From assembly GCA_021292165.1 (NCBI GenBank), contig CM037877.1, forward strand, positions 164,692,242 to 164,756,241: DNA of 64,000 nt. The letters run 5' to 3'. This document shows positions 22,098 to 32,829 of this stretch, piece after piece. Source of the stretch: Shinisaurus crocodilurus (taxonomy: Eukaryota > Chordata > Lepidosauria > Squamata > Shinisauridae). Made by a program: the position numbers and the translations under genes. A model generated the notes under the pieces. That model ran no database searches and was not told the origin of the DNA. It saw only the letters and a list, made by a program, of their open reading frames with translations. How positions within the stretch are numbered: position 1 is the first letter of the stretch; each line of letters begins with the position of its first letter.

Positions 22098-22437
22098 GGC
22101 TGGGTTCAGACAACACGATAACCCACCCTCAAGGGTTGAGTGTGTGTTGTTGTTGAACCATGGGTTGTTGTTGAAATGTGGGTTATCATGCTATCTGAAC
22201 CCATCTGTGCTAACAAACCATGGTTTGTTAACCACAAACAAGCCATGAAGAGAACCCATTGTTTGTTGTTGGGTTGTGAAGTGTGGGTTGTTCGTGGTTA
22301 ACAAACCATGGTTTGTTAGCATGGCTGGGTTCAGACAACACGATAGCCCAAGTTAACAACCCATGGTTCAATGACAACCCACACTGAACCCATACTCAAC
22401 CCTTGAGTGTGGGTTATCGTGTTGTCTGAACCCAGCC
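22098..22437. mobile_element. Composite palindromic element, 340 bp
   Basis: Outer ends GGCTGGGTTCAGACAACACG and CGTGTTGTCTGAACCCAGCC are perfect 20-bp inverted repeats. Inside are three consecutive hairpins: about 22098-22203, about 22211-22320 (arms CTAACAAACCATGGTTTGTT and its complement), and 22325-22437, which restarts with a direct copy of the outer terminus. TTA follows on the right, but the left flank is ACT, so no target duplication is claimed. Confidence 0.8.
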
Positions 22438-22440
22438 TTA

Positions 22441-23288
22441 AAAAGAAAGCTTAAAAAGCAAGAGAAAAGGGAAAACCTTCCGTCACCTCATAAGGTTATG
22501 TAAAAGTGGCAAACTCTCGGACATGTCAGAGAATTTTCATCCCCCCTCCCCCAATCCCCATGATCCTTCACAGTGGTTTTGTTTCACTCTCACCCACCCA
22601 ACGGGTGGTTGACAAATTCCTGAAATTTTCAGCCCAGGTTTATGAATATCATTACTTCCAAAGCAGGGACCCATGGGGAGAAGAGTGTGCTCTCAGTACA
22701 AATACAAAGATGTGCAAATCTGTACTTCAGGCATTCATGATATGCACAAACATTGGAAACATGTGTCACTCCAGTTCCTGCATTTGTGCATATCATATGC
22801 TGGGGACTTCATGATGTCTATTATGAATTTGCTGCTTGCATTATTTACTGTTGAGTTACTATATACTTGTGTGGTAACCTTAGAGATTAATAGATTTTTC
22901 ACACTGCATGCAGTAAGTAGCCACACTAGTGGTATCTTATTTCTGTTCAGCCAGTATGTAGTTCGGTAGTAACCTTAAAGAATAGATTTTCTCAGTGCAT
23001 GTATTATTAGTAGTTGGAAGGCCCTTACCAGATGCTCTATCTAAGAGTCAGTCGGTACTGAGTGTTTGTACCTGGTGTTGAGTATTAAGAGACAGGATTG
23101 GATCCTGTTGGTGTATGAATCACCCCACTGCCTGGCAGTCTGCCTGCCTGAGCTGTATGTTTTCCTAATGTCTCCGGGAAAGTTTTCTGGAGATTTGCTG
23201 GTGGACCTGCCAAGGCCCTAGTTGACTCCTAGAATCAGGAGATGACTAGGGCTGTTGATATAATTGCTCCTAACTGTCCTTAGTCAAA
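22441..23288. other. Non-coding, no feature recognised
   Basis: Unassigned sequence. Two 98-102 codon plus-strand frames overlap in different phases at 22506-22969 and resemble no family. Confidence 0.5.
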
Positions 23289-23296
23289 CTGTAGAG

Positions 23297-23650
23297 CAGG
23301 GGTGCAAAATGTGTGGCCCATGGGCCACATGTGTCCCATTGAGCCATTTTTGGCAGCCCACCAGACCTTCTGCTGCTGCCAACAAAATTGCAGTGGCACT
23401 GCCTGGGGTTTCCCTTGCTAGCACTGCTAGCACTAGCAGGAGAATCCTCCTATGATCTCTGTTCTCTGCTGAGAGATCGGAGATAAGGAAGGTGTTAACT
23501 TGCTATCGCCAGCAAGAAAAAATCATTTGTGTGTGTATTTGTGTGTATGAGTGTGTGTGAAAGCATTTGTTTGTGCTCATGGGTGTATATGTGTGGCCCC
23601 CTGGCACTGCCAAATGTGACCCTTGGGGCCAAAAAGGTTATGCACCCCTG
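23297..23650. mobile_element. hAT non-autonomous element, 354 bp, 8-bp target duplication
   Basis: Starts CAGGGGTGCAAAATGTGTGG and ends AAAAGGTTATGCACCCCTG, inverted termini. Flanks CTGTAGAG (23289-23296) and CTGTAGAA (23651-23658) agree at 7 of 8. The interior includes a TGTG-rich stretch at about 23525-23600. No coding content. Confidence 0.88.
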
Positions 23651-23796
23651 CTGTAGAATCTTATTGCCTCCTTGGTATTCTGAGAAATAAGAGGGATGAA
23701 ATGGCATGGTTCACTAGAACACAGATTGCAGAAGACCCAAAGTGAATAAGACCAAACGCAGATCGTAGACCATTTTAGTAACTACCGTACTCTGTG

Positions 23797-24564
23797 GTAG
23801 AGATGGATAAATCTGTACATTTCGGTTTTTCTCCATTTCTCATTTTTCTAATCTCAAATTTGGTTCATCCAAACACTGAGGATTTTAAAAGAAAATTCCA
23901 CATGAAATCTGTATGCATTGTTGTGTGCATCTCCCCTAATACCAGCATTTGTATACACAATTTCCCTAATATATTACATATTTTCAAGCAATCTTCTTAG
24001 CATAATGCATTTTGCACATTATGTTCACTAAGGGTGCAATCCGGTCCAGATGCCCATAGCCCCCCAAACTTGGAGGATTACAGGCATCCTATACAGGGCA
24101 AGAAGACTGGAGGCGAAGGTTGCTTCTGTGCGCCTCCTGCCCTGCAAAACAACTAGACAGCTGACTTCGGAGCGGGAGGGAAGGAGGCTGAGGTGCCACT
24201 ACGATACCTCATATCATGGCAGCACTTGTCTCCTCCCCTCCCCACCCCCTGGAATGCCCACAAAACCCCTTCTCTGAAGTTGCGTTTGCGACCTCGGAGA
24301 AGCAACCAGTGTAATTCCTTCAGTACTGGCTGCGAGGGTGGGGGAAGGTGCTCTGAGCTCGGAGTCCCAGCTCCAACCTCAGAGCGGGTTTCCGAGGTCA
24401 GAGCTGGGACTCCGAAGGATCCTATGGCTGTCTAGATGCTGTCTAGTGGCCATAGGATTGTGCTGTAACACATATTTTTATATGCACATTTCCCTAATGT
24501 ACACATTTTGTATGCATTTTGGGGGTTGGAGAATCCCACTGCAAAATTCAGAGAAGTGGTCTTA
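23797..24564. mobile_element. hAT-like element related to 3353-4028, interrupted
   Basis: The left end GTAGAGATGGATAAATCTGT matches the left terminus at 3353. It carries the same T-rich modules (TGTGTGCATCTCCCCTAATA, AATATATTACATATTTTC), breaks at 24031 and resumes at 24469 with ATATTTTTATATGCACATTT and GTACACATTTTGTATGC. The right terminus is lost where the degraded L2 begins. Confidence 0.65.
24032..24465. mobile_element. Harbinger-like MITE, 434 bp, TAA duplication, nested
   Basis: Starts GGGTGCAATCCGGTCCAGAT and ends GTGGCCATAGGATTGTGCTG. Flanked by TAA at 24029-24031 and 24466-24468. It interrupts the older element at 23797-24564, and joining the two sides at one TAA restores that element's module order. 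GC-rich interior with CTCGGAGTCCCAGCTCC. Confidence 0.82.
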
Positions 24565-24584
24565 ATTAGATCCATTCTAATCTG

Positions 24585-25930
24585 GGTTCTGACCTTGGTT
24601 CAGGATGGAAACTACCGCCTGCCTGGTAGGATAGCACATGCCAGGGAATGGTCAGAGGAGCATGACCCTGTTGGTTCTCCTGGACCTCTCCGCAGCTTGA
24701 TACTATCAGTCATGGTATCCTTATGGGTTATCTCTCCAGGATGGAACTTGGAGGCATGCTGTAGTAGTGGTTCTGGTTGTTCCTAGGCAGACAGTCCCAG
24801 AGAGTGGTGCTTGGGGACTTCTGTTTCACCCTTTAGCCATTGGCCTTTGGGGTTCCTCATCTTGTCCTCCATGCTTTTAACATCTACATGAAATCGCTGG
24901 GAGAACTCATGTAGAGATTTGGCTGAGGTGTCACTGTCATCAGTATGTGTCTGACATGTCTCTGCCTCTTTTCCATCAACTAATCCTAGGGAGGCAGTTG
25001 AAATTTTGAACTGGTGTCTGGAGGCAATTTTGGGATAGAAGAGGGCAGATACGCTGAAGCTCAGTCCAGATAAAAGTAATATAGGAAATCTGCTGATCTG
25101 GAGGGAGCTTTGCATCTGGTACTAGGTGGAATTGCACTCCCCTGAAGGGCCAGCTATGCAGTCTGTGAGTCTACCAAGATTTAGTGCTACCTGTGGAGGC
25201 TCAGGTGTTATCTGTGGCCAAGAGTACTTTTTACCAGCTTAGACTGGTTCTACAGCTGAGGCTGTATCTAGAGAAAACTGACCTAGCCTCAGTGACACAT
25301 GCTTTCATTACACCCAAGGTACTGTAATGTAGTGTACACCACCTGGGACCACCCTTGAAGATGGTTCAAAAACTGCAATTGGTATAGAATCCATTTATGG
25401 GAGCTAGATGTTCAGAACATAGTACACCTATTCTGTACTGGCTGTCTATTTATTTCCATGACCAATTCATGGTGCTGGTTTTGGCTTTTAAATCATGCAA
25501 CAGTCTGGGACAAGATTATCTGAAGGATCACCTGCACCCATGTGAGCCTGGCTGGGAATTAAGAGCATTTTCCAAGACTCTCCTCTCTGGCCTGCTGGTA
25601 AGAGCTGGTAGATTGGTTGGTAGTACCAGGGATTGGGCCTTTTCAGTGGCAGCCCCACACCATTGGAGCTCCAAATATGTATGGCTTCCTTACTGTTGTT
25701 GATTTTTAAGACAGCTCTGAAGAAATATTTATTCCAGTCTCAATTTGGTTAATTACTATGCTCTGTTGTGGAAGAATTTTAGCCGCCGCTAGTTTTTAAA
25801 TTAATCTTTTAAATAAATGCTTAAATCATGCTTGTTCTTTTTATGTAAACCATCTTGTGTGGGGACTGTGCCCTGAAAGGCAGGTTATAGAGCTTTGAAT
25901 GAATGAATGAATATAAATAGAACACATCTC
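24585..25930 (+). mobile_element. L2-like LINE, degraded, with reverse transcriptase core
   Basis: The order of L2 reverse transcriptase coding can be followed despite frameshifts and stops. Near 24680 the codons read LLDLSA. Near 24930-24950 HQY is followed by a damaged catalytic box (the YADD position reads about YVSD). Then comes LSPDKS-like sequence at about 25056-25075 and thumb-region relics to about 25700. The 3' UTR ends AAACCATCTTGTGTGGGGAC with a GAAT tail at about 25900-25925. This is the longest LINE copy in the window (about 1.3 kb) but is clearly dead. Confidence 0.75.
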
Positions 25931-26054
25931 ACAAGATTCATGGATATTTAAAAAGTTGGTTTTAAAATGAAAAAAAAAAACCCTATATCACAAAATGGTG
26001 TCTGCATGGAGGGAGGAGTTGTAGCCCACATCAGTGGAGATGTTGCTGTTGAGT
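25931..26054. other. Short non-coding spacer
   Basis: Contains an A run at 25970-25980. No repeat recognised. Confidence 0.5.
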
Positions 26055-26340
26055 TCATTGATGAAGGGTCGGTCTAGCCCAGCATCCTATTTCCTATAGT
26101 AACCAACCAGTTGCCTCTGGGAAGTGCACAAGGAGGGCATGAATGTAATAGCCTTGTCCCACTGTTGCTCCCCAGGAACTGATACTCAAAGGCATACTGC
26201 CTCTGAAGATGAAGGTTCCACTTAGCCATCATGGCTAATAGCCACCTATCCTCCATTTAAGCCAGTGGCCATCACCACATCTTAGTTCCTTAAATTAATT
26301 ATGCACTATGTGAAGGATCACTTTCTCTTGTTTGGCCAGA
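26055..26340 (-). repeat. Interspersed repeat fragment common in reptiles
   Basis: TCTAGCCCAGCATCCTATTT, AACCAGTTGCCTCTGGGAAG, AAAGGCATACTGCCTCTGAA and CAGTGGCCATCACCACATCT occur in the order of a repeat I recognise from reptile genomes. I cannot name its class confidently; it may be the 5' part of a LINE-related sequence. The fragment at 47418-47500 belongs to the same family. Strand is provisional. Confidence 0.5.
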
Positions 26341-27059
26341 GCCCCCAAAGCTCTGGTGAGTAACTGCAGTTGCCAGTATTTGCCACACACACTTACAAGA
26401 AATTGCCTAGGAAATGTGTTCCGCACAACAGTTCCGTCTGATCCTTAGGCATCCACTTGAAGGAAATTAATGGCCCAAATGGAACACAAGCAGTGTTCTG
26501 AAATGTTCAGTTTGGAAGAGCAAGTATATGATCATGCCTTATAATAGAAATACCAGAAGTACTATGGTTATATCTTCCTAACTTTGAAGAAAAGAAACTC
26601 ATATATTAAACAAATGACCTAATTAAGTCTTACAGAGAATTTTTAGTAGCACCTCATTGCCATAACTACCAACTTCCATCATCAAAGGGATACATGACAA
26701 GTTCTTAGTAATCAGAGAGATAATTAATGGTGGCATTTCTTTGTATCTAAGCAATAGGAATAAATAAAAGTTTGATTTTTTTAATTGCCTTTGGCCCTTT
26801 GTTGGGTCATGGGCATAGAAAGTGTGACTGAAACCTTTAATTAACCTTTCTTTAATTCAGCGTTTCAAATTTAGTATCATTAAAAGTATAAGAGCTGGCA
26901 AAATGGATTATATATTGAACTAGATACTTGGGGATTAATGTTTGACTAAATGATGCTGTTACAGTCCATCTTGGTTGATTATATACACATCTATGTTTTT
27001 ATAACATAAAAAAAAATGGGTACATTTTTCTTGCCATTGGCCACAATGGGATAAATCGT
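26341..27059. other. Non-coding, no feature recognised
   Basis: AT-rich and repeat-poor. No frame worth noting. Confidence 0.5.
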
Positions 27060-27225
27060 AGCAGTTAAGACCCAGCTGTGACCCAGGCAGGCAAGTTCAA
27101 ATTTCACCTCAGTTCTGGATTCACTGGTATCTATTCGCCTCAAGCTTATGATCTGTAATATAGGTATGATAGTGCTGGAATACCTTACAGGATTGTGGCA
27201 AGAGGTATGTGAAGCTCAGGAAAAG
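27060..27225 (+). repeat. MIR/CORE-SINE-like relic
   Basis: AGCAGTTAAGACCCAGCTGT, AAGTTCAAATTTCACCTCAG (B-box-like), then CCTCAAGCTTATGATCTGTA, TAGGTATGATAGTGCTGGAA and GATTGTGGCAAGAGG follow the head-CORE-tail order of MIR-type SINEs. Strongly diverged, so the call is by layout. Confidence 0.5.
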
Positions 27226-27231
27226 TTGTGT

Positions 27232-27232
27232 T

Positions 27233-27273
<41 letters not shown>
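27232..27273. repeat. (TG)n microsatellite
   Basis: About 20 TG units, nearly perfect, directly after the MIR-like tail. Confidence 0.95.
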
Positions 27274-27275
<2 letters not shown>

Positions 27276-27410
27276 CACAGTTCAGAGGGAACAAAACTTG
27301 TTTCTCACTCTAGACCCTGGGTTCACCGGTGACAAGGGCAAATTTATCTTGTACTCCAGTGGTGCCCCTGACTGGATGTTTTTTACTTTCATAAAACTGA
27401 ATGATTGCCA

Positions 27411-28160
27411 TTCATAGAATCATAGAAAAGTAGAGTTGGAAGGGGCCTATAAGGCCATCGAGTCCAACCCCCTGCTCAATGCAGGAATCTAGGTCAAAGC
27501 ATCTCTGACAGATGTCTGTCCAGCTGCACCTTGAATGCCTCCAGAGTGGGAGAGCCCACAACCTCCCTAGGTAGTTGATTCCATTGTCTTATTGCTCTGA
27601 CAGTCAGGAAATTTTTTCTGATGTTTAGGTGGAATCTAGGTTCCTGTAACTTGAGTCCATTATTCCGTGTCCTGCAAACTGGGATGAACGAGAAGAGATC
27701 TTTGCCCTCCTCTGTGTGACATCCCTTCAAATACTGGAAGAGTGCGATCATATCTCCCCTCAGTCTCCTCTTCTGAAGGCTAAACATGCCCAGTTCTTTC
27801 AGTCTCTCCTCATAGGGCCTTGTTTCCAGTCCCTTTATCATCCTTGTTGCCCTCCTCTGAACCCTCTCCAGTTTGTCTATGTCCTTCTTAAAGTGAGGTG
27901 CCCAGAACTGGACGCAGTACTCAAGATGAGGCCTAACCAGTGCCGAGTAAAGGGGAATTATCACTTCCCGCGATTTGGAAGCTATACTTCTATTAATACA
28001 GCCCAAAATTGCATTTGCCTTCTTTGCAGCCACATCGCATTGCTGGCTCATATTCAGTTTGTGATCTACCACAATTCCAAGATCCTTCTCACTTGTAGTA
28101 TTGTTGAGCCAAGTGTCCCCCATTCTGTAACTCTGCATTTGGTTTCCTCTCCCTAGGTGC
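27411..28160 (-). mobile_element. CR1 LINE, 5'-truncated, with intact C-terminal ORF2 frame
   Basis: A continuous minus-strand frame (28138-27494, 214 codons from an internal ATG, readable a few codons upstream) encodes the region downstream of the catalytic YADD box of CR1 ORF2, the reverse transcriptase thumb and C-terminal segment. Marker strings are DLGIVVDHKLNMSQQCD, YSALVRPHLEYCVQFWAP, VQRRATRMIKGL and the terminal RQWNQLPREVVGSPTLEAF. The 3' UTR follows, visible on the plus strand as AGTTGGAAGGGGCCTATAAG and GAGTCCAACCCCCTGCTC, ending in the CATAGAATCATAGAA tandem. The catalytic half and endonuclease are missing, so it is not autonomous. No stop or frameshift in about 650 bp suggests a young insertion. 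Confidence 0.95.
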
Positions 28161-28570
28161 AGGGAATTAGTGTGTAGGGAATTAAAAGTGCTGGAGGAAT
28201 GAAAACCTGCCCACTCGGGTTGAGCAACGTATCTCCCTCCTCTTCAAATGTGGCTCGAGGGGGGAGAAGGAGGATATCTTTCTAGGGCTTTCCACCAAAA
28301 ATGTGGCTCAGGAAGGAGAGGAGAAATTGAGGCAATGCAGGAAAGAGGAGGAGGCAGTTTCAGGCTTGGAAAACCAGACCTTGCTTTTCTTTGCGTGATC
28401 ATGAAATGGCTTCAGTGATGGGCAGGGAGGTGGAGATTGAGAGAGAAGTAGGGGTGGTGAAAATCATGGCATTCTGCAGCTCTTCCCCACTCATGAAAGT
28501 TGATGAACCATCATGTCTGCAGCTAGAACTGTAATAAGGGTAGGTTGCCCAGTTCCCCAAATAGAGGAGA
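28161..28570. other. Non-coding, no feature recognised
   Basis: Purine-rich stretch with GGAGAAGGAGGATATC and AGGAAGGAGAGGAG. Nothing nameable. Confidence 0.5.
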
Positions 28571-28574
28571 GATA

Positions 28575-28935
28575 CATCATCACCACAAAAGAGGGCATAG
28601 ATTTGCAAATAAATAAATAAATAAATAAATAAAATGCTAATTTATATGTATAGATGCAAATTCAGAAATAATTACTAGAATTTAAATAGAAATACAGTCC
28701 AGCTCAGCATGCAGGGAAGACTCTGACTAGGTGTCGTGTGTGTCTGCTCAGTCTGTCCAGGTGCTAACTGTTAATGGGAAACTTCAAGGCCCCTTCCCTC
28801 CCTCCTTATGCTTTTTATAAAATGGTCTTGGATTAGACAGCCCTTCAAACAGAGGACACCTTCCAAGAGAGAACTGTCCTCTGACAGCCATTTCAATAGA
28901 GGACTATCATCTGTAAAGTAGGACATGTGGTTAAA
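28575..28935 (+). repeat. Unnamed interspersed family, copy 1
   Basis: Shares ordered modules with the copies at 33398, 50030, 50365 and 57157: ATGCTAATTTATATGTATAG, AATTTAAATAGAAATACAG, CTGTCCAGGTGCTAACTG, and ACAGCCCTTCAAACAGAGGA. A perfect (AAAT)n tract at 28606-28632 has expanded inside it. Strand is set by the copy 3 direction. Confidence 0.65.
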
Positions 28936-28986
28936 GGTGGAAAGTTTTCACGTCCCATGTGAACTTAGTGTAATGGTGCAGGATTA

Positions 28987-29301
28987 GGGTGCAATCCTAT
29001 TACAATGATCGTAAGTCCCTGAACTTGGAGGCTTACACTCATCCCGTGCAGGGCAGGAGGAGCAGCGGAGGCAATCTTCGCCTCCTTATCTTCCCGCCCT
29101 GCATTTTCACTATACGGGCTTCTTTGCCCATCTAGCGACAGCTTTTCTCTGCACCAGCTGTGAGGGGGAGGGAAGTCGGAACTCCGATTCCCAGCTCCAG
29201 GGTCGGACTGCTGTGTCTGACCTTGGAGCTTGGAATCTGAAATATCCTATGGCCCCTCAGATGCTGCCTTAGTTTCATCATGGCCCCTTGGATTGCTTCC
29301 C
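28987..29301. mobile_element. Harbinger-like MITE, 315 bp, TTA target duplication
   Basis: Starts GGGTGCAATCCTATTACAAT and ends CCTTGGATTGCTTCCC, flanked by TTA (28984-28986, 29302-29304). The interior has GAACTTGGAGGCTTACAC and GGCAGGAGGAGCAGCGGAGG, as in the related GC-rich copies. CCTTAGTTTCATC occurs twice near the right end (about 29267 and 29300), so the end was locally rearranged. Confidence 0.72.
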
Positions 29302-29552
29302 TTAGTTTCATTTCTTAGATCTCTGGTGGGCCCCTTCAACACCTAGGATTCCTGAATGGCCAGATCTGCCCTATGACACTATGCATGGATAATTCTTAAA
29401 TGCACACATACACACACAATCTTTCACAGGTGTTCACCTTAAAAATTCACATGTTCTCCTGCATGACTGTGAAATGCATATATGAAATTTCAACATGTCT
29501 CCGGCTGCGCGTGAGTCTCGTTGGCCCGTGTTGCACCCAGGATATGTATTAA
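29302..29552. other. Non-coding spacer
   Basis: CA-rich short run at 29402-29420. No feature recognised. Confidence 0.45.
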
Positions 29553-29605
29553 CTTTATTTATTTATTACATTTCTATACCGCCCATTAGCTGAAGCGCTC
29601 TGCGT
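29553..29605 (-). repeat. LINE 3' tail fragment
   Basis: TTTATTTATTTATTACATTT and CTATACCGCCCATTAGCTGA are the complement of an L2-clade 3' UTR end. Only about 50 bp remains. Confidence 0.7.
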
Positions 29606-30947
29606 CTGTAACCACATCCTCAAGTGATGTTAATTTATTTGAAGCAAATTGCCAATGTAGTGGGGAGAATCTGAGCACATACCAGCACCCCGTCAGAAAT
29701 CCTGGAAAGGAAGAAAGTGGGGAAATAAACATTCTCGGCACCACATGGGCAGATGCTACAGATAAGCAGCTCCAAAAGCGGTTGTGTTGCCACTGTGGTA
29801 ACCAGCCACTTGGCAAATGGTGATCTGCACTCAGCCATAGAGAAATAAAAATCTATACCTTATGGAAGCAAGAAAACATGATGGATTCAAAGGTCACATA
29901 GGATATATTTTTGTCATACACTGTGGTAAAACGGAGGTACGTTGGACATACCCCATAATTGCCAACTAGTCACATTTTCTCTCTTGTCGTTTGTCACATT
30001 GTGACAGTAAAAGAGAAACTCGTGGGAAAGGAGTTATTTTTAATGCATGTCTCATTACCAAGTTTAGGAAAGGCTTCTCCAGATTCCCCCCGCCCCTAAG
30101 AAAGGCTGAAATAATTTCTAAATAAAAAGAGAAAACCTAAATAGAAATTTACTTAATTCCCACTCCAATGCTGAGACTTCTGATAAGGATTTTTTAAAAA
30201 ATAAAAAAATTATTTTTTTAGAAAATGACTATCGTGAAATGCATCCCAAGAGGGAAACATAAGAAGTTGTGAGTGATGTGATTAACTGTGGCACTTCACT
30301 GCATTATGGCAGTAGGAGTGAGCAGGAAGGTGTCGAGGAGTTTAATTGTTAAAGCCGCCATCTCTCTTGCCCCTTTGCTCCATCATGGCTCTTGTAATCA
30401 TGCCGGAAAACTTCCATTAACCTTCCTCCATTTGAGTCAGTCTTTTTCAGTTAATACCGTCAAAACAAAATACGTCAGCTGTTTGAAGTAGTGCTATGCC
30501 GAATTTTTGTGGGGCTTGGTGTTTGGTGCAAAAGCTGCCGTTTGAGAGGGAGAGAGACTCCTGCCAAAAGCAAGCCACCTCTCATGAAAAAATCCTTTTG
30601 CCGTCAGAGGGATCTTAGGGAGCGATGTGGCTCCTTTAAAGTGGAAGCCAACATTTTAAAGGAGGCAGTCCAGAGCGGCATCTATATCTCCTTCCAAGTG
30701 CTTGAGGATACTTGACGAATTTGATCTTTGTGGATTTCAATGCAAACCGACCTGATCTTTTTACCTCCTGGACTAACGTGTGGCTCAACACTTAGTTATC
30801 CACTAGCTTTTGTGCTTCCCATAGTGCAGTTCTTGGAATGCACATTGACACATGTCTACAAATGTTTATTTTGAAATAACATATAGTCATAAATGTGTAT
30901 TTTGAGAGAAAATAGATTTCAAAATCTGTACTTACCGTATATGTCCA
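29606..30947. other. Non-coding; possible old element interrupted by the L2
   Basis: No gene. The 30480-30947 part (GGATTTCAATGCAAACCG, GTTTATTTTGAAATAACATA) and the sequence after the L2 at 31800-31911, which ends TTTTTTGTCCATCCCTAG, look like two halves of a hAT-like element with the 'tagggatgga' terminus. The left terminus was not found. Confidence 0.4.
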
Positions 30948-31794
30948 TGCTGAAACTGAACCCCGACAAGACCGAGGTACTTCTGGTGGGGGACAAGGGA
31001 AGGTTAGGGGATGTTGACCTGGTGCTGAATGGGGTACATCTACCCCTGAAGGACCAGGTCCGCAGCTTGGGGGTCATTCTAGACTCCCAGCTGTCCATGG
31101 AGGCTCAGGTGGCAGCTGTGAGCCGGGCGGCGCTGTATCAACTCCATCTGATACAGCAGCTGCGCCCCTGCCTTCCTAATCACCTGCTCCCATCAGTGGT
31201 TCATGCCTTGGTCTCCTCTCGCCTAGACTACTGTAATGCGCTCTACGTGGGGTTACCCTTGAAGACGGTCCGGAAGCTTCAGCTGGTACAGAACGCGGCG
31301 GCTCGCCTGATTAAGGGCAGCCGCCGGCGTGATCACATCACGCCAGTGCTTAATGAGTTGCACTGGCTACCAGTTGCTTGCCGAGCCGAATTCAAGGTGT
31401 TGGTTTTGACCTTTAAAACCCTACACGGCTCCGGCCCAGCTTATCTCAAGGAGCGCCTCCAGCAACATCAAGTAGGCCGCTCAACAAGGTCTGCCACGGA
31501 CGGCCTTCTCCTTATCCCATCAGCCAGAGCAGCCAGGCTGGTGGGGACTAGGAAGAGGGCCTTCTCTGTGGCGGCCCCCACATTATGGAACTCCCTCCCT
31601 AGTGACCTTCGCCATGCCCCCTCCGTGATGAGCTTCCGCCGTGCATTAAAAACATGGCTGTTCAGGCGGGAATATGGGGTGGGTTAGGTTTTTAATAAGA
31701 ATTTTTTATATTGTTTTAATTATTATATTTTATTGTGTTTTGTTGTATTTTGGTTGTACATCGCCTAGATATATATATATATATATATATTTAA
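30946..31794 (+). mobile_element. L2-clade LINE, 5'-truncated, with intact C-terminal frame
   Basis: Continuous coding from about 30946 to the stop at 31685-31687. It opens LKLNPDKTEVLLVG, the segment just after the catalytic box in L2-type reverse transcriptases, then LGVILDSQLSMEAQVAAVSR, SRLDYCNALYVGLPL, VQNAAARLIKGSRRRDHITP, LHWLPVACRAEFKVLVLTFK, and ends RALKTWLFRREYGVG. The ATG at 30893 lies in flanking sequence and is not the true start. After the stop come about 80 bp of AT-rich 3' UTR with TTGTACATCGCCTAGA and an (AT)n tail (about 31769-31790). The YADD box and endonuclease are absent. The unbroken 740-bp frame argues for recent insertion. Confidence 0.93.
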
Positions 31795-32238
31795 AGCAAC
31801 ACACAGATTAACATGGAGATGAGATAGAATGGCATTATAGGTGAACACATGTGACAGTAATGTGGACCAAAAATTGACTGATTTTTTTGTCCATCCCTAG
31901 GGAAGGAGGAATGTGGCCAGTTGCGCCACAGATGGCCTCCTATTAAAGTGGCAGTTGTCGCTGTTCACATGCAGTCTGAAACAGCGGCCGAAACCTTTTG
32001 TGGATAGCAGTTTTTCAAAATAGGCCCCCGTTTTTGCTCTGAACTACTTTGAAGTAGTAGGCAGATGTTTTGTCTTTCTGCCCTCTTCCCCGTGCCCTGA
32101 AAAAGTGTAATTGGTTGCAAGCAAGGTACAATACCTTCCAGCATCTCCACAGTGTGAATTATTCGCTATATTGTGGCTTCTACCCAGGTTGGGCCTGCTC
32201 CTTTTCTGGCTGGACATGAAAGTGTTATGCATTGTCAC

Positions 32239-32325
32239 TTATTTTATTATTTATTATATTTATACCCCGCCTTTTTTTCCTGCAAGGAACCCAAGGCAGC
32301 TTACATAATCCTCCTCTTCCTCTTC
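32239..32325 (-). repeat. Sauria SINE/BovB 3' tail fragment
   Basis: TTATATTTATACCCCGCCTT and AAGGAACCCAAGGCAGCTTA then ATAATCCTCCTCTTCCTC are the complement of the tail shared by Sauria SINEs and BovB. The SINE head is missing, so the source could be either. Confidence 0.75.
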
Positions 32326-32829
32326 ACCTAACAGGGGTCCTATCAGAACCATAAAGAACAACATTGTATTGTAGAAAACAATTAATGGCTCACTCCAGTA
32401 TGCAAGAAAGGCAAAACAATAACCTAAAGATAACCTCTTTTCTATTTTCTCTCTTACCATTTTAATTTGAATCTAACTGTAGTAAAAGGTGCTGACCTGG
32501 CCAAAACCCTGTCACTTCCTAGAAGTAACGTGTCACCCGGACAGCTGTAACTGGATAGTAAAAATGGAGCAGCAATAGCGAATTGAGTTGAAGAGTCATT
32601 GTAACCATATTAGTGACGAGGAATGAGAGATGTTGATCAAATGAGCTGTTGATCAGAACCAATCACAATTTAAAGCACTGGAAGCAAGCTTTCTGGTTAA
32701 GGTATATTGAAGAAAAATAAACACAAATATACATAAATAAATCATTGGTTTGTGGTCAGGCAGCCCAGTTAGTTGGTTTTCAGAATAAAGAAATGAGAGG
32801 TGTGACCAAAAATGAGGTTTGCTCTATTA
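32326..32829. other. Non-coding, no feature recognised
   Basis: AT-rich, with A-rich sequence around 32710-32740. No gene or named repeat. Confidence 0.5.
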
